Source: Pseudomonadota bacterium (GTDB taxonomy: Bacteria > Pseudomonadota > Gammaproteobacteria > Xanthomonadales > Xanthomonadaceae). Taken from it: a stretch of 64,000 bases of DNA. How positions within the stretch are numbered: the stretch's first letter is position 1; every line of letters starts with the position of its first letter. Made by a program: the position numbers and the translations under genes. Shown here one piece after another: positions 7,212 to 16,273 of the stretch. The notes beneath the pieces are model-generated. The model was not told the DNA's origin, did no database searches, and worked only from the letters and a program-made list of their open reading frames with translations. The DNA lies in the NCBI GenBank assembly GCA_018242485.1, contig JAFEBV010000006.1, positions 170,661 to 234,660 on the forward strand, given 5' to 3'.

Positions 7212-9533
7212 ATGAACGCGCACATCCGTTATCCGGTACTTTTGCAATCGTCGATGCTGGCCGCCGCGATCGGTCTGGTCGTCGGCGGTGGTGCGACGGC
7301 GCCCGTCGCGCAGGCCGCGACCATCCAGAATGCCGAAGACCTGCTCGTTGTGGATTGCCTGCTGCCAGGGCAGATTCGCCGCCTCGGTTCGCAGGCCACC
7401 TTCATGAGCGCGCGCCGGCCGATCCGCACGACGCAGGCCGACTGCCAGATTCGCGGCGGCGAATACGTCGCCTACGACCGCGCCAATTACCAGACCGCGC
7501 TGAAGGTGTGGATGGATTCGGCGATGACCGGCGACGTGGATGCGATGAACTACGTCGGCGAAATCTACCTCAAGGGTCTCGGCACGGATCCCGACTACGC
7601 GATGGCGATGGTCTGGTTCAAGAAAGCCGCCGACAAGGGCAATACCCGCGCCAAGATCAACCTCGGCTACATGTACGAAGAAGGTTTGGGCGTACCCAAG
7701 GACGAGACGCAGGCGCTCAACTATTACCGCGAGGCGCAGGGCATCACTGGCAACGATCTGGTGTTCTCCTCCGACGTGCAGGTGCAGTTGCAGCAGAAGG
7801 ACACCCAGATCCAGAACCTGCAACAGCAGGTGAAGGACTTGCAGAACCAGCTCGACTCCAAGAAGCAGGCGCTGGACGAAACCCAGGGCCAGTTGAACGC
7901 CACCCAGGCCAAGTTGGACAAAGTACGTGCATCGGTCGGCGCGCAGGTCGCCGCGCAAGTGGCGCAGGCGCGCGCGCAGTTGCAGGCGAAAGCCGACGCG
8001 CTGGCCGATGCGCAGGACAGCAACGCCGACGCGGCGAAAGTGGATGAACTCAAGGCGCAACTCGCCAGCCAGCGCACCGCGTTCCAGTCCCAGATCAAGA
8101 GCATGCAGGCGCGCGCCCCGGCGAAGACCAAGCAGGATTACGACCTGATGCGCCTGCTGGAAAACCAGCTCGTCGATCAGCAAACCCAGGTGCGCCAGCA
8201 GCGCACCGCGATCGCGTCGTTGCAGCAGCGCATCGGCAGCGGCAGTTCGGGTGCGACCGTACTCGCCGGCGGCCCGCCGACGCTGGAGATGCTCTCGCCG
8301 GCAGTCATCGCCACCCGTGGCAAGAACACCGCGGTGGTGCGCGGCGCGCCCGGCGCGCATGAGCTGGTCGGGCGGGTCACCCAGCCGCAGGCGATCGCGC
8401 AGGTGACGGTCAACAACCAGCCGGTGCCGTTAAGCGCGAACGGCACGTTCACCGCGAAGATCAACGTGCCAGCCGGCGGCGCGGCGGTGCAGATCGCCGC
8501 CACCGGCAAGGCCGGCGGCAGGATGGGCATGGATTTCAACGTGATCGCGCAGGCCGGCGGCGGCACTGGTACGGATCCCAGCCCGACCGGCGTGGTGGGC
8601 GAGGTGCCGGCCAACTTCCGTGGCGGCAACGGCTACGCGGTCGTCATCGGCAACGACGATTATCAGGACGGCGGTTACCAGACCCTGCAAAGCGCGCGCA
8701 GCGACGCCACCGCCGTCTCGCAGGTGCTCAAGGCGCGTTACGGCTATCAAACCACCCTGCTGCTGGATGCATCGCGGCTGGAGGTGCTCACCGCGCTCAA
8801 CTCCATGCGCGAGAAACTCAAGCCCACCGACAACCTGCTGATCTACTTCGCCGGCCACGGCGAGATCAAGGGCCAGCAGGGCTACTGGATTCCCACCGAC
8901 GCCAAGGCGAACGTGGCCACGACGTGGATTTCCAATGCGGCCATCAGCGACATCCTGACCACGATCAAGGCCAAGCATGTGATGGTGGTGGCCGACTCGT
9001 GCTACTCAGGCACGATGCGCGGATCGGCGGTGCCGGTGTTCGACCCGACCGCGATGGGCCCGGGCAAATGGGCGAGCTGGGTGGAGAAGATGGACAGCGG
9101 CCAATCGCGCACCGCGCTGGTTTCCGGCGGCGTGCAGCCGGTGCCCGACACCGGCTCGGGCAAGCATTCGTACTTCACCCGCGCGTTCCTGAACGCCTTG
9201 CAGGACAACACCCGCCTGCTCAACGGCCAGCGCCTGTACCGGCAGGTCGCCAGCTCGCTGGCGTTGACCGCGGCCAATTCGCCGATACCGCAATCGCCCG
9301 GCTACTCGGCGATCCAGTTCGCCGGCCACGAAAGCGGCGACTACTTCTTCGTGCCCAGGGGCGCGGCGACCGCGGCGGCGCGCGCGAAGGATGCGAACGC
9401 GCCGTTGTTTGCCGGCATCGCGCCGCGCTGGAACATCGCCATCGCCGGCACCGATCCATCGACGCCCGTACCCGGTCGCGATCCGCGCGTGTGGGCGGTC
9501 GCGACGATGCCGGTGATTCTGCCGCGCGGCTGA
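7212..9533 (+). CDS. Exported caspase-family protein with SEL1 repeats and coiled coil
   Basis: 773 residues from ATG 7212, with CGGAG about 12 bases upstream. The frame is open from 6963, but only this start gives a signal peptide (about 1-36, ending APVAQAA). SEL1/TPR-like repeats lie at about 113-175 (YVGEIYLKGLG, LGYMYEEGLG). A long Gln/Lys/Asp-rich coiled coil spans about 190-345, and an Ig-like beta segment about 355-450. The caspase fold (peptidase C14) starts near residue 473 (YAVVIGNDDY). The His-Cys dyad is present: His549 in YFAGHGE and Cys597 in VADSCYSG. Export suggests a periplasmic or outer-membrane-associated peptidase, unlike cytosolic caspase-type effectors. It sits divergently from the autotransporter and may act on surface proteins or envelope stress, but that link is inferred. 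TATACT at 7130-7135 is a possible -10 with no clear -35. Confidence 0.85.
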   Translation: MNAHIRYPVLLQSSMLAAAIGLVVGGGATAPVAQAATIQNAEDLLVVDCLLPGQIRRLGSQATFMSARRPIRTTQADCQIRGGEYVAYDRANYQTALKVWMDSAMTGDVDAMNYVGEIYLKGLGTDPDYAMAMVWFKKAADKGNTRAKINLGYMYEEGLGVPKDETQALNYYREAQGITGNDLVFSSDVQVQLQQKDTQIQNLQQQVKDLQNQLDSKKQALDETQGQLNATQAKLDKVRASVGAQVAAQVAQARAQLQAKADALADAQDSNADAAKVDELKAQLASQRTAFQSQIKSMQARAPAKTKQDYDLMRLLENQLVDQQTQVRQQRTAIASLQQRIGSGSSGATVLAGGPPTLEMLSPAVIATRGKNTAVVRGAPGAHELVGRVTQPQAIAQVTVNNQPVPLSANGTFTAKINVPAGGAAVQIAATGKAGGRMGMDFNVIAQAGGGTGTDPSPTGVVGEVPANFRGGNGYAVVIGNDDYQDGGYQTLQSARSDATAVSQVLKARYGYQTTLLLDASRLEVLTALNSMREKLKPTDNLLIYFAGHGEIKGQQGYWIPTDAKANVATTWISNAAISDILTTIKAKHVMVVADSCYSGTMRGSAVPVFDPTAMGPGKWASWVEKMDSGQSRTALVSGGVQPVPDTGSGKHSYFTRAFLNALQDNTRLLNGQRLYRQVASSLALTAANSPIPQSPGYSAIQFAGHESGDYFFVPRGAATAAARAKDANAPLFAGIAPRWNIAIAGTDPSTPVPGRDPRVWAVATMPVILPRG

Positions 9534-9560
9534 GTTGCAGCACGAACGGTCGTCTTCAAG

Positions 9561-9598
9561 CCCCTCTCCGCTTGCGGGAGAGTGGCTGGGGAGAGGGG
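9561..9598. repeat. REP-type hairpin
   Basis: CCCCTCTCC pairs with GGAGAGGGG across the element, with a nested hairpin (CTCTCCG, CGGGAGAG) inside. It lies between the convergent caspase and helicase genes and may serve both as a repeat and as a bidirectional transcription end. The same hairpin family recurs through the window. Confidence 0.65.
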
Positions 9599-9611
9599 CG
9601 CTGTGCGCCGC

Positions 9612-11525
9612 TCAGCGCGACTTTCTTGGCGCGCCCTTGCGGTGCGGCTTCGGCTTGTCCGACCTCACCTGAGCCGTTCGGGGACGAGGAGCGTTGGCGA
9701 AACCTCGTTCGTGCGACGCATGCTCGTCGCCATGCGCACCCTCGCGGCGGATGCGCAGCGTTTGCCCGGCCACGCGCACGCGCTTGAGGTGTTCGAGTAA
9801 TTCGCGTGGCATGCCGATGGGCAGATCGACGAGGCTGTAGGCATCGCGGATGTCGATGCGGCCGATGTAGCGGCTCTCCAGATCGGCCTCGTTGGCGATC
9901 GCGCCGACGATGTTGCCGGGTTGCACGCCGTGGACGTGGCCGACTTCGATGCGGAAGGTTTCCATGCCCGCTTCGGGCTCGTCGCGTGGGCGGCGGCGCG
10001 GCTTGGGCGGTGGCGTGTCGTCGTCGAAGTGCAGTTCGGCGGTGTTGTGCGGTGGCGCGGTTGGCCGGCTTTCGGCCCCTCGCCCCAATCCCTCTCCCGC
10101 AAGGGGAGGGGGGCTTGGCTTGGCAGGGGTTCCGGTGTGACGCGCGACCGGCACGGCATGCGCCGGCACGTCCAGCAACAACGGCTGCTTGCCCTGCACG
10201 AGTTTCGCCAGTGCGGCGGCGATCTCGATGGCCGGCACGTTGTGTTCGTTCTCGTAGCGAGTGACGAGATCACGGAACGCGGCGAGGTCGGTGCCCGCCA
10301 GAGCATCGGTGATGCGGGCGAGGAACTTCGCCACGCGCTGGTCGTTCACCGCTTCCACGCTGGGCAACTGCATCGGCTCGATCGGCTGCCGGGTGGCGCG
10401 CTCGATCGCGCGCAGCATGCCGCGCTCGCGCGGGGCGACGAACACGATCGCCTCGCCCTTGCGTCCGGCGCGGCCGGTGCGGCCGATGCGGTGGACGTAG
10501 CTCTCGGTGTCGTAGGGGATGTCGTAGTTGAACACGTGGCTGATGCGATCCACGTCGAGCCCGCGCGCGGCCACGTCGGTGGCGACGAGGATGTCGAGCT
10601 GACCGTCCTTGAGGCGCGCGATGGCGCGTTCGCGCTGCGGCTGCGGGATGTCGCCGTTGATCGCCGCCGCCGACAAACCGCGTGCGGCAAGCTTGCCGGC
10701 GAGTTCCTCGGTGGCCTGCTTGGTGCGCGCGAACACCAGCATCGCCTCGAACGGTTCGGCTTCGAGGATGCGGGTGAGGGCGTCGAGTTTGTTGACGCCG
10801 CTGACCATCCAGTAGCGCTGGCGGATGCCGGCGGCGGTGGTGGTTTTCGCCGCGATCGCGATTTCCACCGGATCGCGCAGATACGTTTGCGCGATGCGCT
10901 TGATCTGCGCCGGCATGGTCGCCGAAAACAGCACCACCTGTCGTTGCTCGGGAATCTTCTTGAGCACGGTTTCGACATCGTCGATGAAACCCATGCGCAG
11001 CATCTCGTCGGCCTCGTCGAGCACGAGGCATTCGAGCGAAGACAAATCCAGGGTTCCACGTTCGAGATGGTCGATCACCCGCCCCGGCGTGCCCACCACC
11101 ACGTCCACGCCACGCCGCAATGCCGACAACTGCGGGCCGTAACCTTGCCCGCCGTAGATCGGCAGGACATGGAAGCCGGTTACATGGGCGGCGTAGCGCT
11201 GGAAGGCCTCGGCGACCTGAATCGCAAGTTCGCGCGTAGGCGCGAGCACCAGCGCGCGCGGGCCGCGCGAGGATGGCCCGCCTGCGCCGGCTGACGCGCG
11301 CGCAGCGACCACCCGCGCAAGGATCGGCAACGCGAAAGCCGCGGTCTTGCCGGTGCCGGTCTGCGCCTGCCCGATTAGGTCGCGCCCGGCGAGCAGGTGC
11401 GGCAGGGTCGCCATCTGGATCGGCGAAGGCGATTCGTAGCCGACGTCGGCCAGCGCGCGCAGCACCGGCTCGGGCAGGTTGAGGTCGGTGAATCTTGGCG
11501 TGGAATGACTGGTGTCGGCGCTCAT
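9612..11525 (-). CDS. deaD: DEAD-box ATP-dependent RNA helicase (DeaD/CsdA type)
   Basis: 637 residues, close to E. coli CsdA length. The RecA-like helicase core carries the Q motif (Gln37), the Walker A AQTGTGKT (Lys60), PTRELA, DEAD near residue 169, SAT, and the C-terminal-lobe motifs ATDVAARGLD and HRIGRTGR. After the core comes a variable linker, then at about 520-595 a DbpA/CsdA-type RNA-binding domain (FRIEVGHVHGVQPGNIVGAI). The tail is basic (KPKPHRKGAPRKSR). Proteins of this type unwind structured RNA during ribosome assembly and cold growth. The oddity is in the linker: about residues 471-484 (PPPLAGEGLGRGAE) are encoded by a REP-type hairpin inserted in frame. Start at ATG 11525. 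The role is well supported; the exact paralogue (deaD versus another rhl gene) is less certain. Confidence 0.9.
   Translation of the reverse strand: MSADTSHSTPRFTDLNLPEPVLRALADVGYESPSPIQMATLPHLLAGRDLIGQAQTGTGKTAAFALPILARVVAARASAGAGGPSSRGPRALVLAPTRELAIQVAEAFQRYAAHVTGFHVLPIYGGQGYGPQLSALRRGVDVVVGTPGRVIDHLERGTLDLSSLECLVLDEADEMLRMGFIDDVETVLKKIPEQRQVVLFSATMPAQIKRIAQTYLRDPVEIAIAAKTTTAAGIRQRYWMVSGVNKLDALTRILEAEPFEAMLVFARTKQATEELAGKLAARGLSAAAINGDIPQPQRERAIARLKDGQLDILVATDVAARGLDVDRISHVFNYDIPYDTESYVHRIGRTGRAGRKGEAIVFVAPRERGMLRAIERATRQPIEPMQLPSVEAVNDQRVAKFLARITDALAGTDLAAFRDLVTRYENEHNVPAIEIAAALAKLVQGKQPLLLDVPAHAVPVARHTGTPAKPSPPPLAGEGLGRGAESRPTAPPHNTAELHFDDDTPPPKPRRRPRDEPEAGMETFRIEVGHVHGVQPGNIVGAIANEADLESRYIGRIDIRDAYSLVDLPIGMPRELLEHLKRVRVAGQTLRIRREGAHGDEHASHERGFANAPRPRTAQVRSDKPKPHRKGAPRKSR
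10075..10113. repeat. REP-type element inside the helicase coding region
   Basis: This segment contains CCCTCTCCCGCAAGGGGAGGG, the same hairpin type as the intergenic elements. It is translated in frame on the minus strand as a Pro/Gly-rich insert in the helicase linker. Confidence 0.6.
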
Positions 11526-11590
11526 GGCTCATCCTGCGATGCCGACGAGGCGACGGCGCGCACAGTGTACTGGCACAAGCTCGATCACCG

Positions 11591-11735
11591 CTCCCTTCCC
11601 CCTTCGGGGGAAGGTGGCGCGAAGCGCCGGATGAGGGCGCGCACTGTCCGTGGTCGAGATCTGCTTCAACGACATCCGAGGGTTCTGCCCTCATCCGCCC
11701 TGCGGGCACCTTCCCCCGGAGGGGGAAGGAAGTGG
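11591..11735. repeat. Inverted pair of REP-type elements (REPIN-like)
   Basis: The left copy (11591-11640) reads TTCCCCCTTCGGGGGAAGG followed by a GC-rich stem and GGATGAGGGC. The right copy (about 11689-11735) is the same pattern on the opposite strand, with CTTCCCCCGGAGGGGGAAGG. Together they fill most of the 299-base gap between the helicase start and the RND transporter stop. I see no gene in this gap. Confidence 0.65.
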
Positions 11736-11824
11736 TGCCCTACAGTCGGGGCTACACAGCCGCCTGTGCGAGACGGGAAGAAACGATATTCGCGCCAGCC
11801 TCAGCGTCCTCGGCCGCAGGGCGG

Positions 11825-14800
11825 TCAGGTGCCGTTCGGCACTTGCTGCCGACCCGGCTCGCGGCGCACACGTCGCCCGCGTATCCGCGCCTGCACGCGG
11901 TCGAAATACAGATAGATCACCGGCGTCAGGTACAGGGTCAGCACCTGCGAGGTGAGCAGACCGCCGACCACGGCTAGGCCCAGCGGTCGCCGCGATTCGG
12001 AGCCGGCGCCCAGCCCCAGCGCGATCGGCAGGGTGCCCAGCAGGGCCGCGAAGCTGGTCATCATGATCGGCCGGAAGCGCACCATGCAGGCCTCGAAGAT
12101 CGCCTCCGCTGCGGCCATGCCGTTGCGCTGCGCTTCCACCGCGAAATCGATCATCATGATCGCGTTCTTTTTCACGATGCCGATCAGCATGATCAGCCCG
12201 ACCGCCGAATACAGGCTCAGGTCGATATGGAAGATCAGCAGCGTCAACAGCGCGCCGAATGCGGCGGTGGGCAGGCCGGAGAGGATCGTCAGCGGGTGGA
12301 TGAAGCTCTCGTAGAGGATGCCCAGCACGAGGTAGATCACGAAGATCGCCAGCACCAGCAGCAGGCCCATGCCGTTGACCGAGGACTGGAACGCCTGCGC
12401 GGTGCCCTGGAAGGAACCGGTGAGCGTGTCGGGCAGGCGCAGGCGTTTCACCGCGTCGTCGATGCGCTCCACCGCTTGACTGAGCGACACGCCCGGTGCG
12501 AGGTTGAAGGAGATCGTGACCGACGGCACCTGACCGAGGTGGGTGATCGTCGCCGGGCCCACCGAGGTATCGAAGTGCGCCACCGCCGACAGCGGCACCA
12601 GTTGCCCGCTCGACGCGTGCAGGTAGATGCGCCCGAGCACGGCGGGGTCGTCCTGCAGCTTTGGATCGACCTGCAGCAGCACCCAGTACTGGTCGATTGC
12701 GGTGTAGATGGTGGAAACCTGCTGCGGGCCGAAGGCGGCGTACAGCGCATCCTCGACTTGCGCCGCGGTGATGCCGACCGCCGCCGCGGCGTCGCGGTCG
12801 ATGCGCACGTCCACCTGCGGGGTGGCGATCTGCAGGTCGGAGATCACATCCTGAAAGCCGGGCAGCTTGGCGATCGCATCCACCAGCGGCGGGACGCTGG
12901 CGAACAGTTCCTTGGTGTCGGTGTCCTGCACGGTGTACTGGTACTGCGCCTGCGTCAGGTGCCCGCCGATGCGGATGATCGGGATGTTCTGCAACGACAC
13001 CTTGAAGCCGGGGATGCCGTCGAGCTTGGGTCGCAGTTGCTGGATCACCTGCGCCGGCGAGGGCCGCTGGCCGGCGGGCTTGAGCGCGATCACCATGCGC
13101 CCGACGTTGAGCGTGGAACTGCTGCCGGACACGCCGATGAAGGAGATCACCCGCGCCACGTTCGGGTCGGCCTGGATGATCTTCGCGGCCTGCTGCTGCT
13201 TGGCGGCCATCGCGTCGAAGCCGATGTCCTCGGCGGCCTGGGTGAACACGAACAACTGGCCGATGTCGTCGTCGGGCAAAAAGCCCTTGGGCATGTACCA
13301 GAACAGCCACGCGGTGGCGACGAGGATGCCGAAGAATGCGGCCAGCACCAGCCGCCGATGCCGCAGACAGGCGTGCAGGCTGCGGCGATAGAACGCCTGC
13401 ATGCCGTCGAACGCGCGCTCGAACGATTGGTACATGCGCCCATGACGCTCGCCGGCATGCGTGTGCAGCATGCGGCTGCACAGCATCGGGGTCAGGCTCA
13501 GCGACACCAGTCCCGACACCAGCACGGCGGCGACGATGGTCACCGCGAACTCGTGCAGCAACCGGCCGATGATGCCGCCCATGAACAGCAGCGGGATGAA
13601 CACGGCGGCCAGCGACAGCGTCATCGACAGGATGGTGAAGCCGATTTCCTTGCTGCCGTCGAAGGTCGCCTGCAGCGGCGTCTTGCCCATCTCGACGTGG
13701 CGGGAAATGTTCTCCAGCATCACGATGGCATCGTCCACCACGAAGCCCACGCACAGCGTGAGTGCCATCAGCGAAAGGTTGTCGAGGCTGTAGCCGAACG
13801 GATACATCACCGCGAAGGTGCCGACGATCGACATCGGCAGCGCCAGCGAGGGGATGATCGTCGCCGGCAGGTTGCGCAGGAACAGGAAGATCACCAGCAC
13901 CACCAGCCACAGCGCCAGCAGCAGGCTGAACTGCACGTCGTCCACCGAGGCGCGGATGGACTGCGTGCGGTCGTAGAACACGCGCATGTCCAGACCTGCA
14001 GGCAGTTGTTTGCGGAACTGCGGCAGCAGCGCGCGGATGCGCTCGACCACGGCGATGGTATTCACCCCGGGCTGTTTCTGGATCGCCAGGATCACGCCGC
14101 GATGCCCGCCGTTGACCCACGCGGCGAGCTTGTCGGTCTGCACGCCGTCGTACACGCGGGCGATGTCGCGCAGCCGCACCGGTGCGCCGTCCTTGTAGCT
14201 GACGATCAGGTTGGCGAAGGATTTGGCGTCGGTGAACTGGCCATCGACATTGACGTTCCAGGTGCGAGCGCTGCCGTAGAGCACGCCGGTGGGCTCGTTG
14301 ACGCTGCCGCTGCCGACTGCCTGCGCGACCTGATCGATGCCCAGCCCGCGCGCGGCCATCGCCGCCGGGTCGAGGTCGATGCGCACGGCGAACTTCTGCG
14401 AACCGTACACATTCACCAGCGCCACGCCCTCGACCATCGACAGGCGCTGCGCGAGCAGCGATTCGCCGTACTCATCCACCTTCGACAGCGGCAGCGTGTC
14501 CGAACTCATCGCGATGTAGTAGATCGGCGCGTCGGCCGGATTGACCTTGCGGAAGGTCGGCGGCACGGTCATCGTCGTAGGCAGTTGATGCAGTGCCGCC
14601 GAGATCGCCGATTGCACGTCCAGCGCGGCGGCGTCGATGTTGCGATCGAGGCTGAATTGCAAGGTGATCTGGGTCTGCCCGATGCCGCTCTGCGAGGTCA
14701 TCGAGTCCAGCGCCGGGATGGTCGAGAACTGCTTCTCCAGCGGCGTGGCGACCGACGAGGCCATCGTCTCCGGCGAGGCACCCGGCAACTGCGCGGTGAC

Positions 14801-14938
14801 CATGATGGTCGGGAAATCCACGTTCGGCAGATCCGACACCGGCAATTGCCGGTAGGCGGCGATGCCGAACACGAGGATGCCCAGCATCACCAGCAGGGTC
14901 ATCACCGGCCGGCGGACGAAGATCGCGGAGATGTTCAC
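11825..14938 (-). CDS. RND-family efflux transporter, inner-membrane pump
   Basis: 1037 residues from a GTG at 14938 that overlaps the adaptor stop as GTGA. The usual HAE1/MdtBC-type start (VNISAIFVRRPVMTLLVMLGI) begins TM1 directly. The frame is open upstream to 15238 only because it shadows the adaptor gene. Expected parts are present: TM1, a large periplasmic loop, TM2-6 with the paired acidic residues of TM4 (GFVVDDAIVMLEN, near residue 400), a second periplasmic loop, and a C-terminal bundle ending near LTLYLTPVIYLYFDRV. It exports drugs or other amphiphiles using proton-motive force with the adjacent lipoprotein adaptor. No outer-membrane TolC-like gene lies nearby. MdtB/MdtC-like sequence is likely, but the substrate cannot be read from sequence. 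Confidence 0.92.
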   Translation of the reverse strand: MNISAIFVRRPVMTLLVMLGILVFGIAAYRQLPVSDLPNVDFPTIMVTAQLPGASPETMASSVATPLEKQFSTIPALDSMTSQSGIGQTQITLQFSLDRNIDAAALDVQSAISAALHQLPTTMTVPPTFRKVNPADAPIYYIAMSSDTLPLSKVDEYGESLLAQRLSMVEGVALVNVYGSQKFAVRIDLDPAAMAARGLGIDQVAQAVGSGSVNEPTGVLYGSARTWNVNVDGQFTDAKSFANLIVSYKDGAPVRLRDIARVYDGVQTDKLAAWVNGGHRGVILAIQKQPGVNTIAVVERIRALLPQFRKQLPAGLDMRVFYDRTQSIRASVDDVQFSLLLALWLVVLVIFLFLRNLPATIIPSLALPMSIVGTFAVMYPFGYSLDNLSLMALTLCVGFVVDDAIVMLENISRHVEMGKTPLQATFDGSKEIGFTILSMTLSLAAVFIPLLFMGGIIGRLLHEFAVTIVAAVLVSGLVSLSLTPMLCSRMLHTHAGERHGRMYQSFERAFDGMQAFYRRSLHACLRHRRLVLAAFFGILVATAWLFWYMPKGFLPDDDIGQLFVFTQAAEDIGFDAMAAKQQQAAKIIQADPNVARVISFIGVSGSSSTLNVGRMVIALKPAGQRPSPAQVIQQLRPKLDGIPGFKVSLQNIPIIRIGGHLTQAQYQYTVQDTDTKELFASVPPLVDAIAKLPGFQDVISDLQIATPQVDVRIDRDAAAAVGITAAQVEDALYAAFGPQQVSTIYTAIDQYWVLLQVDPKLQDDPAVLGRIYLHASSGQLVPLSAVAHFDTSVGPATITHLGQVPSVTISFNLAPGVSLSQAVERIDDAVKRLRLPDTLTGSFQGTAQAFQSSVNGMGLLLVLAIFVIYLVLGILYESFIHPLTILSGLPTAAFGALLTLLIFHIDLSLYSAVGLIMLIGIVKKNAIMMIDFAVEAQRNGMAAAEAIFEACMVRFRPIMMTSFAALLGTLPIALGLGAGSESRRPLGLAVVGGLLTSQVLTLYLTPVIYLYFDRVQARIRGRRVRREPGRQQVPNGT

Positions 14939-16086
14939 GGAGCGCTTCCGCTCGCCTCGGCTGGCGACGTGGCGGCGACGATCTTCACCGGCGCGCCCTC
15001 GATCAATCGCGACTGCCCATCGGTGACCACGCTTTCGCCGGCATGCAGGCCAGCGCTCACCAGCGAACGGCCATCGACGCTGCGTGCTACCGTCACTGCG
15101 CGCAGGTGGGCGATGCCGTGATCGACGACGAACACGAAGCTGCCGTTCGGGCCGGCCTTCACGGCCGCATCCGGGACGCTGAGCGCGTTCGCGCCGCCGC
15201 CCAGATCCAACGCGATGTCCACGAACTGGCCCGGCCACAGGCGCTCATCGGTGTTGGCGAAACTGGCGCGCAGCTTGACCGTGTTGGTGGCTGGATCGAC
15301 CGCGTTGTCGATGAAGGCCAGATTGCCCGTGGTCGATCCGTGCGTGGCATCGTCGATAGCGTGCACGACAAGCGGCGCTTTGGTCTGCGCGGCGCGCACG
15401 CGATCCACGTCGGCGCCGGGGATGGCGAAGTTCACGTAGATCGGCGCGATCTGGTTGATCGTCAACAGTGCGTTGACGTCGTTGGCCTTCACCAGATTGC
15501 CGGGCTGCACGAGGATGCGCCCGGCGCGCCCGTCGATGGGCGCGCGGATGTCGGTGTAGCCCAGAGTCAGCTTCGCCGCCGCGATGCTGGCCTGATCGAC
15601 CTTGATCCCGGCCTGCGCGCTTTCCAGCGCGGTCGTGTACTGCTGCATCTGGTCGGCGGAGATGTAGTGCTGCGCAGCGATCGGGCGATAGCGATTCACC
15701 TGCGCCTGCGCCAGATCGCGCGCGGCCTCGTCGCGGGCCAGCGCGGCCTGCGCCTGCGCGAGCGTGGCCTGCGCCGGGCGCGGATCGATGCGGAACAGCA
15801 ACTGGCCCTTGCGCACGTTGTCGCCGTCGCGGATGTCGCTCTCCAGCAATTGCCCATCCACCAGCGACTTCACCGCGATGGCATTGATCGCCTCCACCGT
15901 GCCGACCGCGCGGATGCGCTCGGGCACGTCGGCCTGCACGACTTGGGCGACGGTGACTGGCACGGCCGGGGTTGCGGGCGGAGCAGGAACCTGCGAACAA
16001 GCGGCCAAGGCTGCCAGCGCCGCCATCGGCAGCCATGTCCGCCGGAGGCGGGTAGGGAAGTGCGAGAGATCCATTCGATCCGGCAT
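14935..16086 (-). CDS. RND efflux periplasmic adaptor (membrane-fusion lipoprotein)
   Basis: 383 residues from ATG 16086; ATG 16074 is an alternative, and the frame is open to 16161. A lipobox (LAALAAC) places the lipidated Cys at residue 30. The mature part opens with VTVAQVVQADVPERIRAVGTV, then a biotinyl-lipoyl half motif (LVDGQLLESDIRDGDNVRKGQ), a long alpha-hairpin rich in Ala/Gln/Arg, and the second lipoyl half (IRAPIDGRAGRILVQPGNLV). A beta-barrel domain and a membrane-proximal domain follow. It links the inner-membrane RND pump encoded immediately downstream (4-bp overlap) to an outer-membrane channel. The two genes form one transcription unit on the minus strand. Confidence 0.9.
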   Translation of the reverse strand: MPDRMDLSHFPTRLRRTWLPMAALAALAACSQVPAPPATPAVPVTVAQVVQADVPERIRAVGTVEAINAIAVKSLVDGQLLESDIRDGDNVRKGQLLFRIDPRPAQATLAQAQAALARDEAARDLAQAQVNRYRPIAAQHYISADQMQQYTTALESAQAGIKVDQASIAAAKLTLGYTDIRAPIDGRAGRILVQPGNLVKANDVNALLTINQIAPIYVNFAIPGADVDRVRAAQTKAPLVVHAIDDATHGSTTGNLAFIDNAVDPATNTVKLRASFANTDERLWPGQFVDIALDLGGGANALSVPDAAVKAGPNGSFVFVVDHGIAHLRAVTVARSVDGRSLVSAGLHAGESVVTDGQSRLIEGAPVKIVAATSPAEASGSAP

Positions 16087-16273
16087 GCAGGGCGTCCGCA
16101 CAAACGATTGACCGAGGCGATTATGTCCCAGGCAGGTGCCATGCGGCCGAATATAGGTCATCGGTCACGTTGCGACGATTGTGCGGGCAATCATTGCGGC
16201 CAAGATTGCAATCGATACTTGTGCCCCATCCCGTCGAAGGCATTCGTCTGCAGTCGTCACGCGGTCTGATTGT

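Noticed and set aside
6821..7225. N-terminal extension of the autotransporter to an ATG at 7225
   Set aside because: The added residues have no signal-peptide character, run over the promoter-palindrome and into the divergent caspase gene; the ATG at 6820 has a ribosome site and a proper signal peptide.
12227..15121. 964-codon open frame on the plus strand
   Set aside because: It lies antisense to the RND transporter gene, with a His/Gln/Arg-rich product and no domain; a codon-bias shadow.
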